From an uncultured Clostridia bacterium (GTDB lineage: Bacteria > Bacillota_A > Clostridia > Christensenellales > Borkfalkiaceae), in the NCBI GenBank assembly GCA_934292955.1, contig CAKQXZ010000026.1:1-26718 (forward strand): a stretch of 26,718 nucleotides of DNA, written 5' to 3'. The notes beneath the pieces are model-generated. The model was not told the origin of the DNA and made no database searches. It was given only the letters and a program-made list of their open reading frames with translations. Shown here in pieces: positions 1 through 6,575 of this stretch (within the stretch, counting starts at the first letter, position 1; every line of letters begins with the position of its first letter). The position numbers were made by a program, and so were the translations under genes.

Positions 1-301
1 AACACCCGCTTGCATAGTCGTTTTCGTAGTTCCAGCAAAGCGAAGCATAAAAAGGCTTGCCTTTCTCGGCAAGCTCAAAAAACTTTTCTTCGTTTTTGTA
101 ACAAGCGTCTTCGAAGGCAAAATATTCCGCGCCGCTTTGCTTAGCAAAATCGTAGCATTTTTTAATTTCTTCAAGCGTTCTTTCGCCTTTATACAGCGCG
201 TAAATCGACCTATAGCCCGATTTTTTATTATTTTGATACTCCGTGCAGTCAGAAAGAACCGTCGGCAGATCGTTATGCAAATCAATAATTTTTACATTCA
301 T
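1..301 (-). CDS. Membrane dipeptidase (peptidase M19), N-terminal part, runs off the window
   Basis: The reverse strand from the ATG at 299-301 stays open to the window edge (about 100 residues). The start reads MNVKIIDLHNDLPTVL; the His-x-Asp pair (H9, D11) matches the first metal-binding motif of M19 dipeptidases (D-x-H-N-D-L-P). Near residue 90 it has SLCWNYENDYASGC, matching the W-N-Y-E-N segment of that family. Family knowledge: these are zinc enzymes that cleave dipeptides, including D-amino-acid-containing ones. No strong ribosome binding site is visible; a TATAAT-like hexamer lies about 20 bases upstream. The 3' two thirds are missing, so completeness cannot be judged. The gene contains a 13-base match to the B repeat core (203-215, minus strand). 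Confidence 0.72.
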   Translation of the reverse strand, partial: MNVKIIDLHNDLPTVLSDCTEYQNNKKSGYRSIYALYKGERTLEEIKKCYDFAKQSGAEYFAFEDACYKNEEKFFELAEKGKPFYASLCWNYENDYASGC

Positions 302-339
302 ATTATATACAACCGTTACTATATTATATGAACGTAACG

Positions 340-379
340 CAAAAATCGGACGACAACCGCAGTCATCGTCCGATTTTTG
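340..379 (-). terminator. Intrinsic terminator of the cad operon
   Basis: A perfect 13-base inverted repeat (AAAAATCGGACGA at 341-353, TCGTCCGATTTTT at 366-378; an outer C-G pair adds one) sits 58 bases after the cadA stop codon. Read on the minus strand it is a GC-core stem closing in a run of U. The symmetric A/T flanks could let it also act on plus-strand transcripts. Confidence 0.8.
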
Positions 380-436
380 AAATATTGTTAAATAAAGGGG
401 AAATAAAGGCTTAACTAAGGAAAATAAAGGCTTAAA

Positions 437-2302
437 TTACTTTTTAACGGTAAGGCAGCGCATCGAGTTGAGAATAGCAAGAATAGAAACGCCTACGTCC
501 GCGAATATCGCAAACCACATTGCGTACTTAATTCCTACCGCGCAAAGTATCATAACGATTACTTTAACCGAAAGCGCAAGTACGATGTTTTCGGTAACGA
601 TTCTGACCGTCTTACGCGCAATCTTCTTTGCAACCGACAAAGCGGTAAGATCGTCTTTCATAAGCACGACGTCTGCGGCTTCGATCGCGCTGTCACTGCC
701 GAGCGCGCCCATCGCAACGCCTACGTCGGCACGCATAATTACGGGAGCGTCGTTTATTCCGTCGCCGGTAAAGCAAACCACGTCGCCGGGCTTTTTATTA
801 TTGATGAGTTTTTCTACTTCTTTAACCTTATCTCCGGGCAAAAGTCCCGCTATATATTCGTTAACGCCACATTCGCCCGCAATCTTGGCTGCGTTTTCCT
901 TGTTATCGCCGGTAAGCATATAACACTTCGCGCCCGACTTTTTAAGGTCGTCGATCGCCTTTTTAGACGTATCTTTTATAGTATCCGCAACGACTATCGC
1001 GCCCACGAATTTACCGTTTTCGGCAACGTATTCGATGCTTCCTATATCGTTAACTTTATCAAACGCAATACCGTTTTCATCCATCAACGCGGCGTTACCC
1101 ACAAGAATGACCCGTCCGTCTTTTTCGGCACGCACGCCCCTGCCCGCAATTTCGGTTACTTCAAACCCCTTTTCGTAATCGGGGTAACTGCTCGAAATGC
1201 ACTTTGCAATCGGGTGATTGGAACCGCTTTCCGCAGCCGCCGCAATCTTCAGGACTCTTTGATAATCGGCTTCGGGATAGACATTTACGACCGAGAAACT
1301 ACCCTTTGTAATGGTGCCCGTCTTATCGAACGCAAAGATATTCGCTTTACTCAGAAGTTCCAGATAGTTACTTCCTTTAACCAGAATACCGTTTTTCGAA
1401 GCCGCGCCTATACCGCCGAAGAAACCCATCGGCACGCTTATAACCAGCGCGCACGGGCAACTTACAACCAGGAACGACAACGCCGTAAAAATACTGCTTT
1501 TAACGTCTTTCGTTACTATCGAAGCGATAACCGCATACAAAAGCGACAACGCGCACACCGCAGGCGTATACCATCTTGCAAACCGCGTGATAAAGTTTTC
1601 CGCCTTGGCTTTCTTTTCCGAAGCGTTTTCGACAAGTTCCAGAATTTTAGAAATGGTCGATTCGCTGAATTCTTTGGTGGTCTTTATATAAATAAGTCCG
1701 TTTTCGTTTATCGAACCCGAAATAACTTCGTCGCCCGCCTTAACGTCCACAGGCACCGTTTCGCCCGTCAACGCCATCATATTAAGAGTGGCTTTTCCGT
1801 CGGTAACAACGCCGTCGATAGCAATCTTTTCGCCCGCTTTAACCACAATGGTTTCACCCACCGCGATTTCTTCGGGATAAACGGTTTCTTCCTTGCCGTC
1901 ACGCAGAACTACCGCCGTTTCGGGGCACATATCCATCAGTTCGGAAACGTTCTTTCTCGATTTTCCGACCGCGTACCGCTGAAACAGTTCGCCCGTCTGA
2001 TACAAAATCATAACTACGACCGCTTCCGAATAATCGCCGCTGCCGCACAAAGCAAGCACGAAAACGCCGACCGTCGCTATGCACATAAGGAAGTTTTCGT
2101 CAAACACCTGCCCGTGAGCAATGTTTACAGCCGCCCTTGCAAGAACGTCATACCCGATTATAAGGTAAACAACCAGGTACATCGCGAACAGAGCGTAATT
2201 GTTGATATCAAAAACATGCTCCAGAACGAGCAGCGCGATAAACAGCACCGCCGAAACAATAATTCTCAGCAGTGCGGATTTATTCTTATCTGATTTTTTC
2301 AT
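437..2302 (-). CDS. cadA: Cd2+/Zn2+/Pb2+-exporting P1B-type ATPase
   Basis: A 621-residue heavy-metal P-type ATPase that would pump divalent soft metals out of the cytoplasm. Visible motifs in order: actuator loop ALTGETVPV (about 177), transmembrane metal site SCPCALVIS (about 280), phosphorylation site DKTGT (about 325), SNHPIAK of the nucleotide-binding domain (about 361), GDGINDAP hinge (about 512), and the last membrane segment DVGVSILAILNSMR, whose Asp is the signature of the Zn/Cd/Pb subgroup (P1B-2). Hydrophobic segments start at about residue 10. The usual N-terminal HMA domain is absent; a separate HMA protein is encoded directly upstream, overlapping by ATGA (2299-2302), so the two are translationally coupled. 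It is co-transcribed with the ArsR gene and ends before the 340-379 terminator. Exact metal preference is inferred from motifs only. Confidence 0.93.
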   Translation of the reverse strand: MKKSDKNKSALLRIIVSAVLFIALLVLEHVFDINNYALFAMYLVVYLIIGYDVLARAAVNIAHGQVFDENFLMCIATVGVFVLALCGSGDYSEAVVVMILYQTGELFQRYAVGKSRKNVSELMDMCPETAVVLRDGKEETVYPEEIAVGETIVVKAGEKIAIDGVVTDGKATLNMMALTGETVPVDVKAGDEVISGSINENGLIYIKTTKEFSESTISKILELVENASEKKAKAENFITRFARWYTPAVCALSLLYAVIASIVTKDVKSSIFTALSFLVVSCPCALVISVPMGFFGGIGAASKNGILVKGSNYLELLSKANIFAFDKTGTITKGSFSVVNVYPEADYQRVLKIAAAAESGSNHPIAKCISSSYPDYEKGFEVTEIAGRGVRAEKDGRVILVGNAALMDENGIAFDKVNDIGSIEYVAENGKFVGAIVVADTIKDTSKKAIDDLKKSGAKCYMLTGDNKENAAKIAGECGVNEYIAGLLPGDKVKEVEKLINNKKPGDVVCFTGDGINDAPVIMRADVGVAMGALGSDSAIEAADVVLMKDDLTALSVAKKIARKTVRIVTENIVLALSVKVIVMILCAVGIKYAMWFAIFADVGVSILAILNSMRCLTVKK

Positions 2303-2520
2303 AATCCTAAAATCTTAACTTCCGGCTCTACATGAGCGGTTACGGATTTAATATTTGCAAGAACTTCGTCTTTCTTCGCTTCGTCGAAATCAACCATAAG
2401 TTTCTGATAAATGAAGTTAACCGAAACGCTGTTCACACCGTCGATTTTTGCAAGGTGCTGTTCGAGTTTTGCCGCACATGCCGCACAATCGAGATCTTTA
2501 AGTCTGTAAACTTTGTTCAT
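2299..2520 (-). CDS. Stand-alone heavy-metal-associated (HMA) domain protein
   Basis: A 73-residue ferredoxin-like HMA domain: YRLKDLDCAAC carries the two metal-binding cysteines (C13, C16; D-C-x-x-C instead of the commoner M-x-C-x-x-C), followed by a GVNSVSVNF strand. The Asp before the first Cys resembles the D-C-x-x-C form found in the N-terminal domains of Zn/Cd/Pb ATPases. Ribosome binding site GGAGG lies 6 bases from the ATG. The stop overlaps the cadA start (ATGA). Likely it delivers metal to, or regulates, the adjacent ATPase, replacing the missing N-terminal domain. No membrane segment or signal peptide is seen. Confidence 0.88.
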   Translation of the reverse strand: MNKVYRLKDLDCAACAAKLEQHLAKIDGVNSVSVNFIYQKLMVDFDEAKKDEVLANIKSVTAHVEPEVKILGL

Positions 2521-2594
2521 AATATCCTCCGCGCGCCGTTCCTTTCAATCCGACGCTTATAAAAATTTTTCTTAATTATTTTGCGAACCACGCA

Positions 2595-2951
2595 TTATTC
2601 CGAAACGTGTTCGAGCGCCATATTCATAATACTGACGATATGATCATCCGCCAGCGAATAGTACACTTCCTTGCCCTTTTTGCGGCTTTTCACCAACTTA
2701 GTTTGCCGCAAAATGCGAAGTTGATGCGAAATTGCAGATTTCGTCATATTAAGCAGCGTGCATATATCGCACACGCACAACTCGCTTTGCATAAGCGCGG
2801 TAAGAATACTCGTCCGCGTGCTGTCGCCGAACACCTTGAACAACTCCGAAACGTCATACAATTCGTCGTCGCTCGGCATCGCGTTTTTAACCTTTTCCAC
2901 AGCCGATCCATGCGGCTCGTATTCTTTACACATCAATTCTTCGTCTTTCAT
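2595..2951 (-). CDS. cadC: ArsR/SmtB-family metal-sensing repressor (CadC-like)
   Basis: A winged-helix repressor that releases DNA on binding metal. I place the start at ATG 2951 (118 residues), preceded by GGAG at 8 bases. The longer frame starting with TTG at 2996 would begin inside the operator and is unlikely. Two metal sites are readable: ELCVCDIC in the recognition-helix region (the CadC alpha-3 C-x-C site, with Cys in LMCKEY near the N-terminus as possible extra ligand) and DDHIVSIMNMALEHVSE at the C-terminus, which fits the SmtB/CzrA alpha-5 spacing D-x-H-x10-H-x2-E exactly. The HTH reads MTKSAISHQLRILRQ. It heads the operon with the HMA protein and CadA, 74 bases upstream of the former. 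The gene name follows the family; the inducing metal (Cd, Pb or Zn) is inference. Confidence 0.9.
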   Translation of the reverse strand: MKDEELMCKEYEPHGSAVEKVKNAMPSDDELYDVSELFKVFGDSTRTSILTALMQSELCVCDICTLLNMTKSAISHQLRILRQTKLVKSRKKGKEVYYSLADDHIVSIMNMALEHVSE

Positions 2952-2976
2952 ATTCTTGGCTCCGTCGTTTCGTGTA

Positions 2977-3034
2977 ACAGTTGAATAATTGTTCAACTGT
3001 TTTGAAGTATATCACTATGCAACCCATACGTCAA
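2977..3034 (-). promoter_or_regulatory. cad operon promoter with ArsR operator over the start site
   Basis: Minus strand: -35 TTGACG (3029-3034), 17-base spacer, -10 TATACT (3006-3011). Immediately downstream is a 24-base imperfect palindrome at 2977-3000 (core TTGAACAATTATTCAA on the minus strand), broken only at one symmetric pair. It matches the 12-2-12 TGAACA-type operator known for ArsR/SmtB repressors, so a bound repressor would cover the transcription start. Confidence 0.85.
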
Positions 3035-3097
3035 ACGTTTTTCAGTCAAAATTAAAAAAATATAAGAAATATTTTTTCGCCGCCATCCGCCCGCCCA

Positions 3098-3144
3098 GTC
3101 ATCCTGAGACAAGCCACTCGCCCTACTTACGAAGGATCCGGGCG
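3098..3144 (+). repeat. Repeat family A, copy 1
   Basis: GTCATCCTGAGAC, a variable middle (AAGCCACTCGCCCTACTTAC), then GAAGGATCCGGGCG. The ends contain a short inverted repeat (ATCCT/AGGAT). It lies between the cad promoter and the terminator of the zinc-ribbon gene, with no coding function visible. Confidence 0.8.
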
Positions 3145-3232
3145 AAGCCGAACGCCCCCCCCCAAAAAAAACGCTATACCCGCACAATCTTAACACAAGT
3201 CAATCCTTGCTTTCTCCGCCCATAAAAACACA

Positions 3233-3312
3233 AAAACCCCGCCTATAAGTCGATTATCGCCATATTCGATAAAAAAATACAAAGAAAAACGCGCAGCCCT
3301 AAAGCCACGCGC
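3233..3312. repeat. 80-base block identical to 5110-5189 (contains B copy 1)
   Basis: All 80 bases, from AAAACCCCGCCTATAAG to the final CACGCGC, are identical to the block at 5110-5189. The block consists of a B element (core CTATAAGTCGATTATC) followed by an intrinsic terminator for minus-strand genes. Confidence 0.9.
3285..3311 (-). terminator. Terminator of the zinc-ribbon membrane protein gene
   Basis: On the minus strand CGCGTGGCT (3311-3303) pairs with GGCTGCGCG (3298-3290), counting three G-U pairs, with a 4-base loop and a following run of five U (3289-3285). It lies about 27 bases after the stop codon at 3338. Confidence 0.75.
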
Positions 3313-3337
3313 TTACCGCATTTCATTCTTTTTCAGT

Positions 3338-4687
3338 TTATACCTTTCTAAGCTGATCCCCTATAATATCGAAAACAAACGACAAAACGACAAGCACAAT
3401 AGGTAAAACTATATCACTGCGAAGCTTAGCTAACCACATTACCCCATAATAAACATCAAACGTACCTATTAACGACGATAATATTTTCAATATAGCAGAA
3501 AAAACATTTCGCACATAAAAATGTTCCATAAAACTTTGGTCATTATAATACACAGCAGTAAACATAAACGGAGTAATTTCTTCCGACACTCTGTCAACAT
3601 TTTCAAGCAAATAACCACGCGCCGCCAAGTCGAGCATATTCTTATTCATCGATTTACACCATTTGGAAACAGCAACGCTATACCACTTATATCTGAAATT
3701 CTCAAACACATGAAAGAGGATAAGACAATTTACTCCAAAATAAAACACTACAGTCGAAAAACTTATTGAAGTAAAATTTATCATATAAACATTCTTACCG
3801 ATTACACTACTTTTAGATATATCTATTATGTTGAAAACAATTACCCAAAAAGGCAGCCCTGATAAAGCTTTCAGAATTCCCGGAAGTGCCCGTCCGGATA
3901 TCATTTTGTTCCATACTGATTTTGAATTAAACTCTTTTTCAAGTTCAAAAAGCGAAATAGTCTCATTTGCATCCGCATTAGCATTTGATCCTTCGCTCAT
4001 ACGCTTACATATCAGGTTAAACGTTTTTGTAACTTGCGCTCCTGTAAAATTTACGCAAAAGTTAATATTTTTCTCTTTCAACAGCCATTGCTTTAAGAGC
4101 ATATAGAACACCGCGTTTCCGTTTGCGGTTTTCATTTCGTTCGCTCTTTGCCGAAAAACGGCGGTAAGCACAGCAAAGACACCCGCAGTAATAAGCGCAA
4201 CATAAAAAAAATCGAACCCGATAGGAAAACTGAATTTTTCCAAAATTCCCGTAAGTTCATTCGCAAAAATCAATGCAGCAATAACACCTGCACCTATTGC
4301 AATTCCGCCAAAAATCTTTGATTTTTTATCCAACGAAAGCCGTTTTTCATCATATCTTCGCGCAACGCCGCAACTTGCCAAAAACTCTTTCATCAGACCG
4401 TCGCTAACAGTATCTACTTTTACAGGCTCGCTTTTTTGAATTTCGCAATCAGTCGCAGTCGCAACGCTGCTACCGACGCAGCCAACAACCGCACTGTTAT
4501 TTGCATTCACTAAAGTTTGCGCGTTTTCATCATGGCAAAAACGTTGAAATTCGTTCTGCTTTTGTTCCGCCGTTTGTTCGGGCGTATCTGCATTACAGTT
4601 ATTTTCTAACGGTGCGCCGCAATAAGAGCAGAATTTTGCACCCGAAGCGACTTCTTTTCCGCATTTCGGACAAAATAAAAACGACAT
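3338..4687 (-). CDS. Zinc-ribbon membrane protein of unknown function
   Basis: I choose ATG 4687 (449 residues) because AAGGAG lies 9 bases before it; the ATG 30 bases upstream has no such site. Residues 6-24 form a zinc ribbon (FCPKCGKEV ... FCSYCGAPL, two C-x2-C pairs). A polar linker to about residue 125 follows, then about six hydrophobic segments: two between about 135 and 190, one or two near 290-330, and two close to the C-terminus. A charged soluble stretch with ANADANET lies between them. I recognise no enzymatic motif. The gene is divergent from a small XRE regulator (4807-5013) and its perfect-consensus promoter carries an inverted repeat in the spacer, so it is probably the main target of that repressor. 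It ends at a strong terminator, so it is monocistronic. Function unknown; a membrane stress or sensor role would be speculation. Confidence 0.85.
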   Translation of the reverse strand: MSFLFCPKCGKEVASGAKFCSYCGAPLENNCNADTPEQTAEQKQNEFQRFCHDENAQTLVNANNSAVVGCVGSSVATATDCEIQKSEPVKVDTVSDGLMKEFLASCGVARRYDEKRLSLDKKSKIFGGIAIGAGVIAALIFANELTGILEKFSFPIGFDFFYVALITAGVFAVLTAVFRQRANEMKTANGNAVFYMLLKQWLLKEKNINFCVNFTGAQVTKTFNLICKRMSEGSNANADANETISLFELEKEFNSKSVWNKMISGRALPGILKALSGLPFWVIVFNIIDISKSSVIGKNVYMINFTSISFSTVVFYFGVNCLILFHVFENFRYKWYSVAVSKWCKSMNKNMLDLAARGYLLENVDRVSEEITPFMFTAVYYNDQSFMEHFYVRNVFSAILKILSSLIGTFDVYYGVMWLAKLRSDIVLPIVLVVLSFVFDIIGDQLRKV

Positions 4688-4719
4688 ATTAACTTCTCCT
4701 TCGTATTCATTATACACAT

Positions 4720-4748
4720 ATTATATCTAACCTATGGTTAGTTGTCAA
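4720..4748 (-). promoter_or_regulatory. Perfect sigma-A promoter of the zinc-ribbon gene with operator in the spacer
   Basis: Minus strand: TTGACA (4743-4748), 17-base spacer, TATAAT (4720-4725), an exact consensus match. The spacer holds the palindrome CTAACCTATGGTTAG (4727-4741), arms of 6 bases. A protein bound there would block RNA polymerase, which fits the XRE gene next door. Confidence 0.85.
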
Positions 4749-4755
4749 GTAAATA

Positions 4756-4770
4756 CTAACCAATAGTTAT
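4756..4770. promoter_or_regulatory. Second operator-like half-palindrome in the divergent region
   Basis: CTAACCAATAGTTAT repeats the left arm CTAACC of the first palindrome and has a partly matching right arm (TAAC ... GTTA). Its centre is 29 bases, about three helical turns, from the first. It overlaps TATAAA-like bases in front of the XRE gene, suggesting autoregulation. Confidence 0.55.
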
Positions 4771-4806
4771 AAAATTGACTACGCAAAACGAACAAGGAAA
4801 TTACAT

Positions 4807-5013
4807 ATGTACGAAATAATAAAACAGAAATTAAGCGAAGAACTCAAAAATTGCGGGCTTACGACCGTAGAAATTGCAAAACGAGTGGGCGTTTCACCCG
4901 AAATGATAACTCAATACAAAACAACCAAAAAACTCCCCAAGTTAGACACATTTGCCCGTCTTTGTAAAGAGTTAGACCTTTCCGCTGACGAAATCTTAGG
5001 TCTTAAAAAATAG
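4807..5013 (+). CDS. Small XRE-family transcriptional regulator
   Basis: A 68-residue protein that is essentially one lambda-repressor-like HTH: LTTVEIAKRVGVSPEMITQY (helices 2-3), then KKLPKLDTFARLCKELDLSADEILG. There is no extra sensor or protease domain, so signal input must be by dimer or partner contacts. Ribosome binding site AAGGA precedes the ATG. It is divergent from the zinc-ribbon membrane protein gene; paired CTAACC-containing inverted repeats in the shared intergenic region are its likely binding sites. Family assignment is secure; target and signal are inferred. Confidence 0.88.
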   Translation: MYEIIKQKLSEELKNCGLTTVEIAKRVGVSPEMITQYKTTKKLPKLDTFARLCKELDLSADEILGLKK

Positions 5014-5019
5014 TCGCCC

Positions 5020-5066
5020 GTCGTCCTGAGACGTGCCACTCGCCCTACTTACGAAGGATCCGGGCG
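5020..5066 (+). repeat. Repeat family A, copy 2
   Basis: GTCGTCCTGAGAC ... CCACTCGCCCTACTTACGA, then AGGATCCGGGCG. It is nearly identical to copy 1 and starts about 7 bases after the XRE stop codon, between convergent genes. Confidence 0.8.
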
Positions 5067-5109
5067 TAGCCGCACCTTTTCACAATCAAGCTTCGCCCCC
5101 ATAAAGCAC

Positions 5110-5189
5110 AAAACCCCGCCTATAAGTCGATTATCGCCATATTCGATAAAAAAATACAAAGAAAAACGCGCAGCCCTAAAGCCACGCGC
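5110..5189. repeat. 80-base block identical to 3233-3312 (contains B copy 2)
   Basis: Exact second copy of the B element plus terminator block, 1,877 bases from the first. In both places it follows a family A element on the same strand and lies just 3' of a minus-strand gene. Confidence 0.9.
5162..5188 (-). terminator. Terminator of the efp-fabG operon
   Basis: The same hairpin as at 3285-3311 (stem 5188-5180 with 5175-5167, then five U), 15 bases after the fabG stop. Confidence 0.75.
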
Positions 5190-5203
5190 AACATATCAAA
5201 ACC

Positions 5204-5917
5204 TTATAACCCGCCGTTAACGCCCAGAACCTGCCCCGTAATGTAGCCCGAATCGCGAGCGGCAAGAAACACAACCGCCCGAGCAACTTCCGACGGCGAA
5301 CCTATTCTCCCCACGGGAATTTCTTCTTCAAACGCTTTAACGTCACCTGCGGACAAGTGCGCATTCATCGAAGTATCTATAAACCCGGGCGCAACGGCAT
5401 TGACCGTAATCCCCGACGGCGCCAGTTCTTTAGAGAGTGCTTTCGTAAACCCGATCACCCCCGCCTTGGTCATGGAGTAAACCGCTTCGCACGAACCGCC
5501 CACTTCGCCCCAGATAGACGAAATATTGATAATCCGCCCGAACTTTTTACCGACCATGCCGTCCGCCGCGCGTTTGCAGCAGTTGAACATCCCTTTAAGA
5601 TTAACGGCAACCGTGCGGTCGAATTCTTCTTCCGAAACGTCCTGTATAACCTTCTGCAAGGGCGCAATACCGGCGTTATTTACAAGGATATCCACCGTGC
5701 CGAACCGTTTTTCTATTAAAGAAAACATATTATCGACCTGCGCGTAATCGGAAACGTCCGCCTTAACACACATACTTCCGCAGAGATCGCCGGCGATTTT
5801 TTTTGCCCTTTCTTCACCCGAAAAATAGTTGATTATAACATTTTCGCCCATTGAATAAAAGGCACGGGCGATACTTTCGCCTATGCCTTTCGATGAGCCT
5901 GTAATAAGGACGTTCAT
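5204..5917 (-). CDS. fabG: 3-oxoacyl-ACP reductase-like short-chain dehydrogenase
   Basis: A 237-residue classical SDR. It shows the NADP-binding TGSSKGIG (6-13), VNNAG (about 80), the catalytic Ser in INISSIW, the YSMTK Tyr/Lys pair, and the usual end GYITGQVLGVNGGL. Length and motifs fit FabG, which reduces 3-oxoacyl-ACP in fatty acid synthesis, but no other fab gene is nearby, so a different SDR substrate is possible. Its ATG (5917-5915) shares one base with the efp stop (TAATG), meaning reinitiation or coupling; no separate promoter is visible. The operon ends at the terminator in the 5110-5189 block. Confidence 0.88.
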   Translation of the reverse strand: MNVLITGSSKGIGESIARAFYSMGENVIINYFSGEERAKKIAGDLCGSMCVKADVSDYAQVDNMFSLIEKRFGTVDILVNNAGIAPLQKVIQDVSEEEFDRTVAVNLKGMFNCCKRAADGMVGKKFGRIINISSIWGEVGGSCEAVYSMTKAGVIGFTKALSKELAPSGITVNAVAPGFIDTSMNAHLSAGDVKAFEEEIPVGRIGSPSEVARAVVFLAARDSGYITGQVLGVNGGL

Positions 5918-6477
5918 TATTTTTTAACTCTTTCCATGTATTCGCCGGTACGAGTATCGATACGGATAACGTCGCCTTCGTTAACGAACATAGGAACTTG
6001 CATGGAGATACCCGTTTCAAGTTTAACGATCTTGGTCGCGTTGGTAGCGGTATTGCCTGCAACGCTGGGTTCGGCTTCGGTAACGAGCAGTTCGACGAAG
6101 TTTTCGCAATCGACCGAGAACGCAACGCCCTTATACGATTTAACAAGAACGTAATCGTTTTCTTTGATATACTTGAGCGCGTCTTCAACCTGATCGTGGT
6201 TAAGGGGAACAAGGTTGTATTCTTCGTCCATGAAGTAATACAGATCGCCGTCGTTGTAAGAATACTGCATTTTCTTGGTTTCGATAACGGCGTTTTCGAC
6301 TTTTTCGGTCGGGTTGAACGTTCTTTCGAGAACTGCGCCGGTAACGATATTTTTCAGTCTGGTTCTGACAAAGGCTGCGCCCTTGCCCGGTTTAACGTGC
6401 TGAAAGTCAACGATGGTGTAGATGTTACCTTCGAATTCGATGGTCACGCCCTTTCTGAAATCGCCTGCTTGAATCAT
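5917..6477 (-). CDS. efp: Translation elongation factor P
   Basis: A 186-residue EF-P with the three beta-barrel domains of the family: a KOW-like N-terminus ([20 protein letters not shown]), the tip loop [15 protein letters not shown] with the modifiable Lys at position 32, and the OB-fold C-terminus ending in [22 protein letters not shown] rescues ribosomes stalled at polyproline. AGGAG lies upstream of the ATG. It follows the pepP-like gene by about 100 bases, the arrangement known from Bacillus (yqhT-efp), and overlaps fabG downstream. Confidence 0.97.
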   Translation of the reverse strand: MIQAGDFRKGVTIEFEGNIYTIVDFQHVKPGKGAAFVRTRLKNIVTGAVLERTFNPTEKVENAVIETKKMQYSYNDGDLYYFMDEEYNLVPLNHDQVEDALKYIKENDYVLVKSYKGVAFSVDCENFVELLVTEAEPSVAGNTATNATKIVKLETGISMQVPMFVNEGDVIRIDTRTGEYMERVKK

Positions 6478-6515
6478 TTTTTTATCTCCTGAGTTTTATT
6501 TCTTATTTTATCATA

Positions 6516-6550
6516 GGTCTTAAATTCCGTTTTTCTGCAATCTTAAGACC
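6516..6550. other. Inverted repeat between pepP and efp
   Basis: GGTCTTAA (6516-6523) and TTAAGACC (6543-6550) could form an 8-base stem with a 19-base loop. There is no clear U-run on the minus strand, so it may be a weak attenuator, a processing site or a binding site. A TATGAT sequence follows it towards efp, so a second promoter is possible. Confidence 0.35.
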
Positions 6551-6575
6551 GTATTTTCTATTTACTTGCGGTTTA

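Noticed and set aside
1214..2293. 359-codon open frame antisense to cadA
   Set aside because: Its translation is Arg/His/Asn/Phe-rich without family features, and cadA on the other strand has every expected motif. It is a shadow frame.
2952..2996. Longer ArsR reading frame starting at TTG 2996
   Set aside because: The TTG is inside the operator palindrome, close to the predicted transcription start, and has no ribosome binding site; ATG 2951 has GGAG in front.
4688..4717. Upstream ATG for the zinc-ribbon protein
   Set aside because: It would place the AAGGAG inside the coding sequence and has no ribosome binding site of its own, and it lies at or very near the predicted transcription start.
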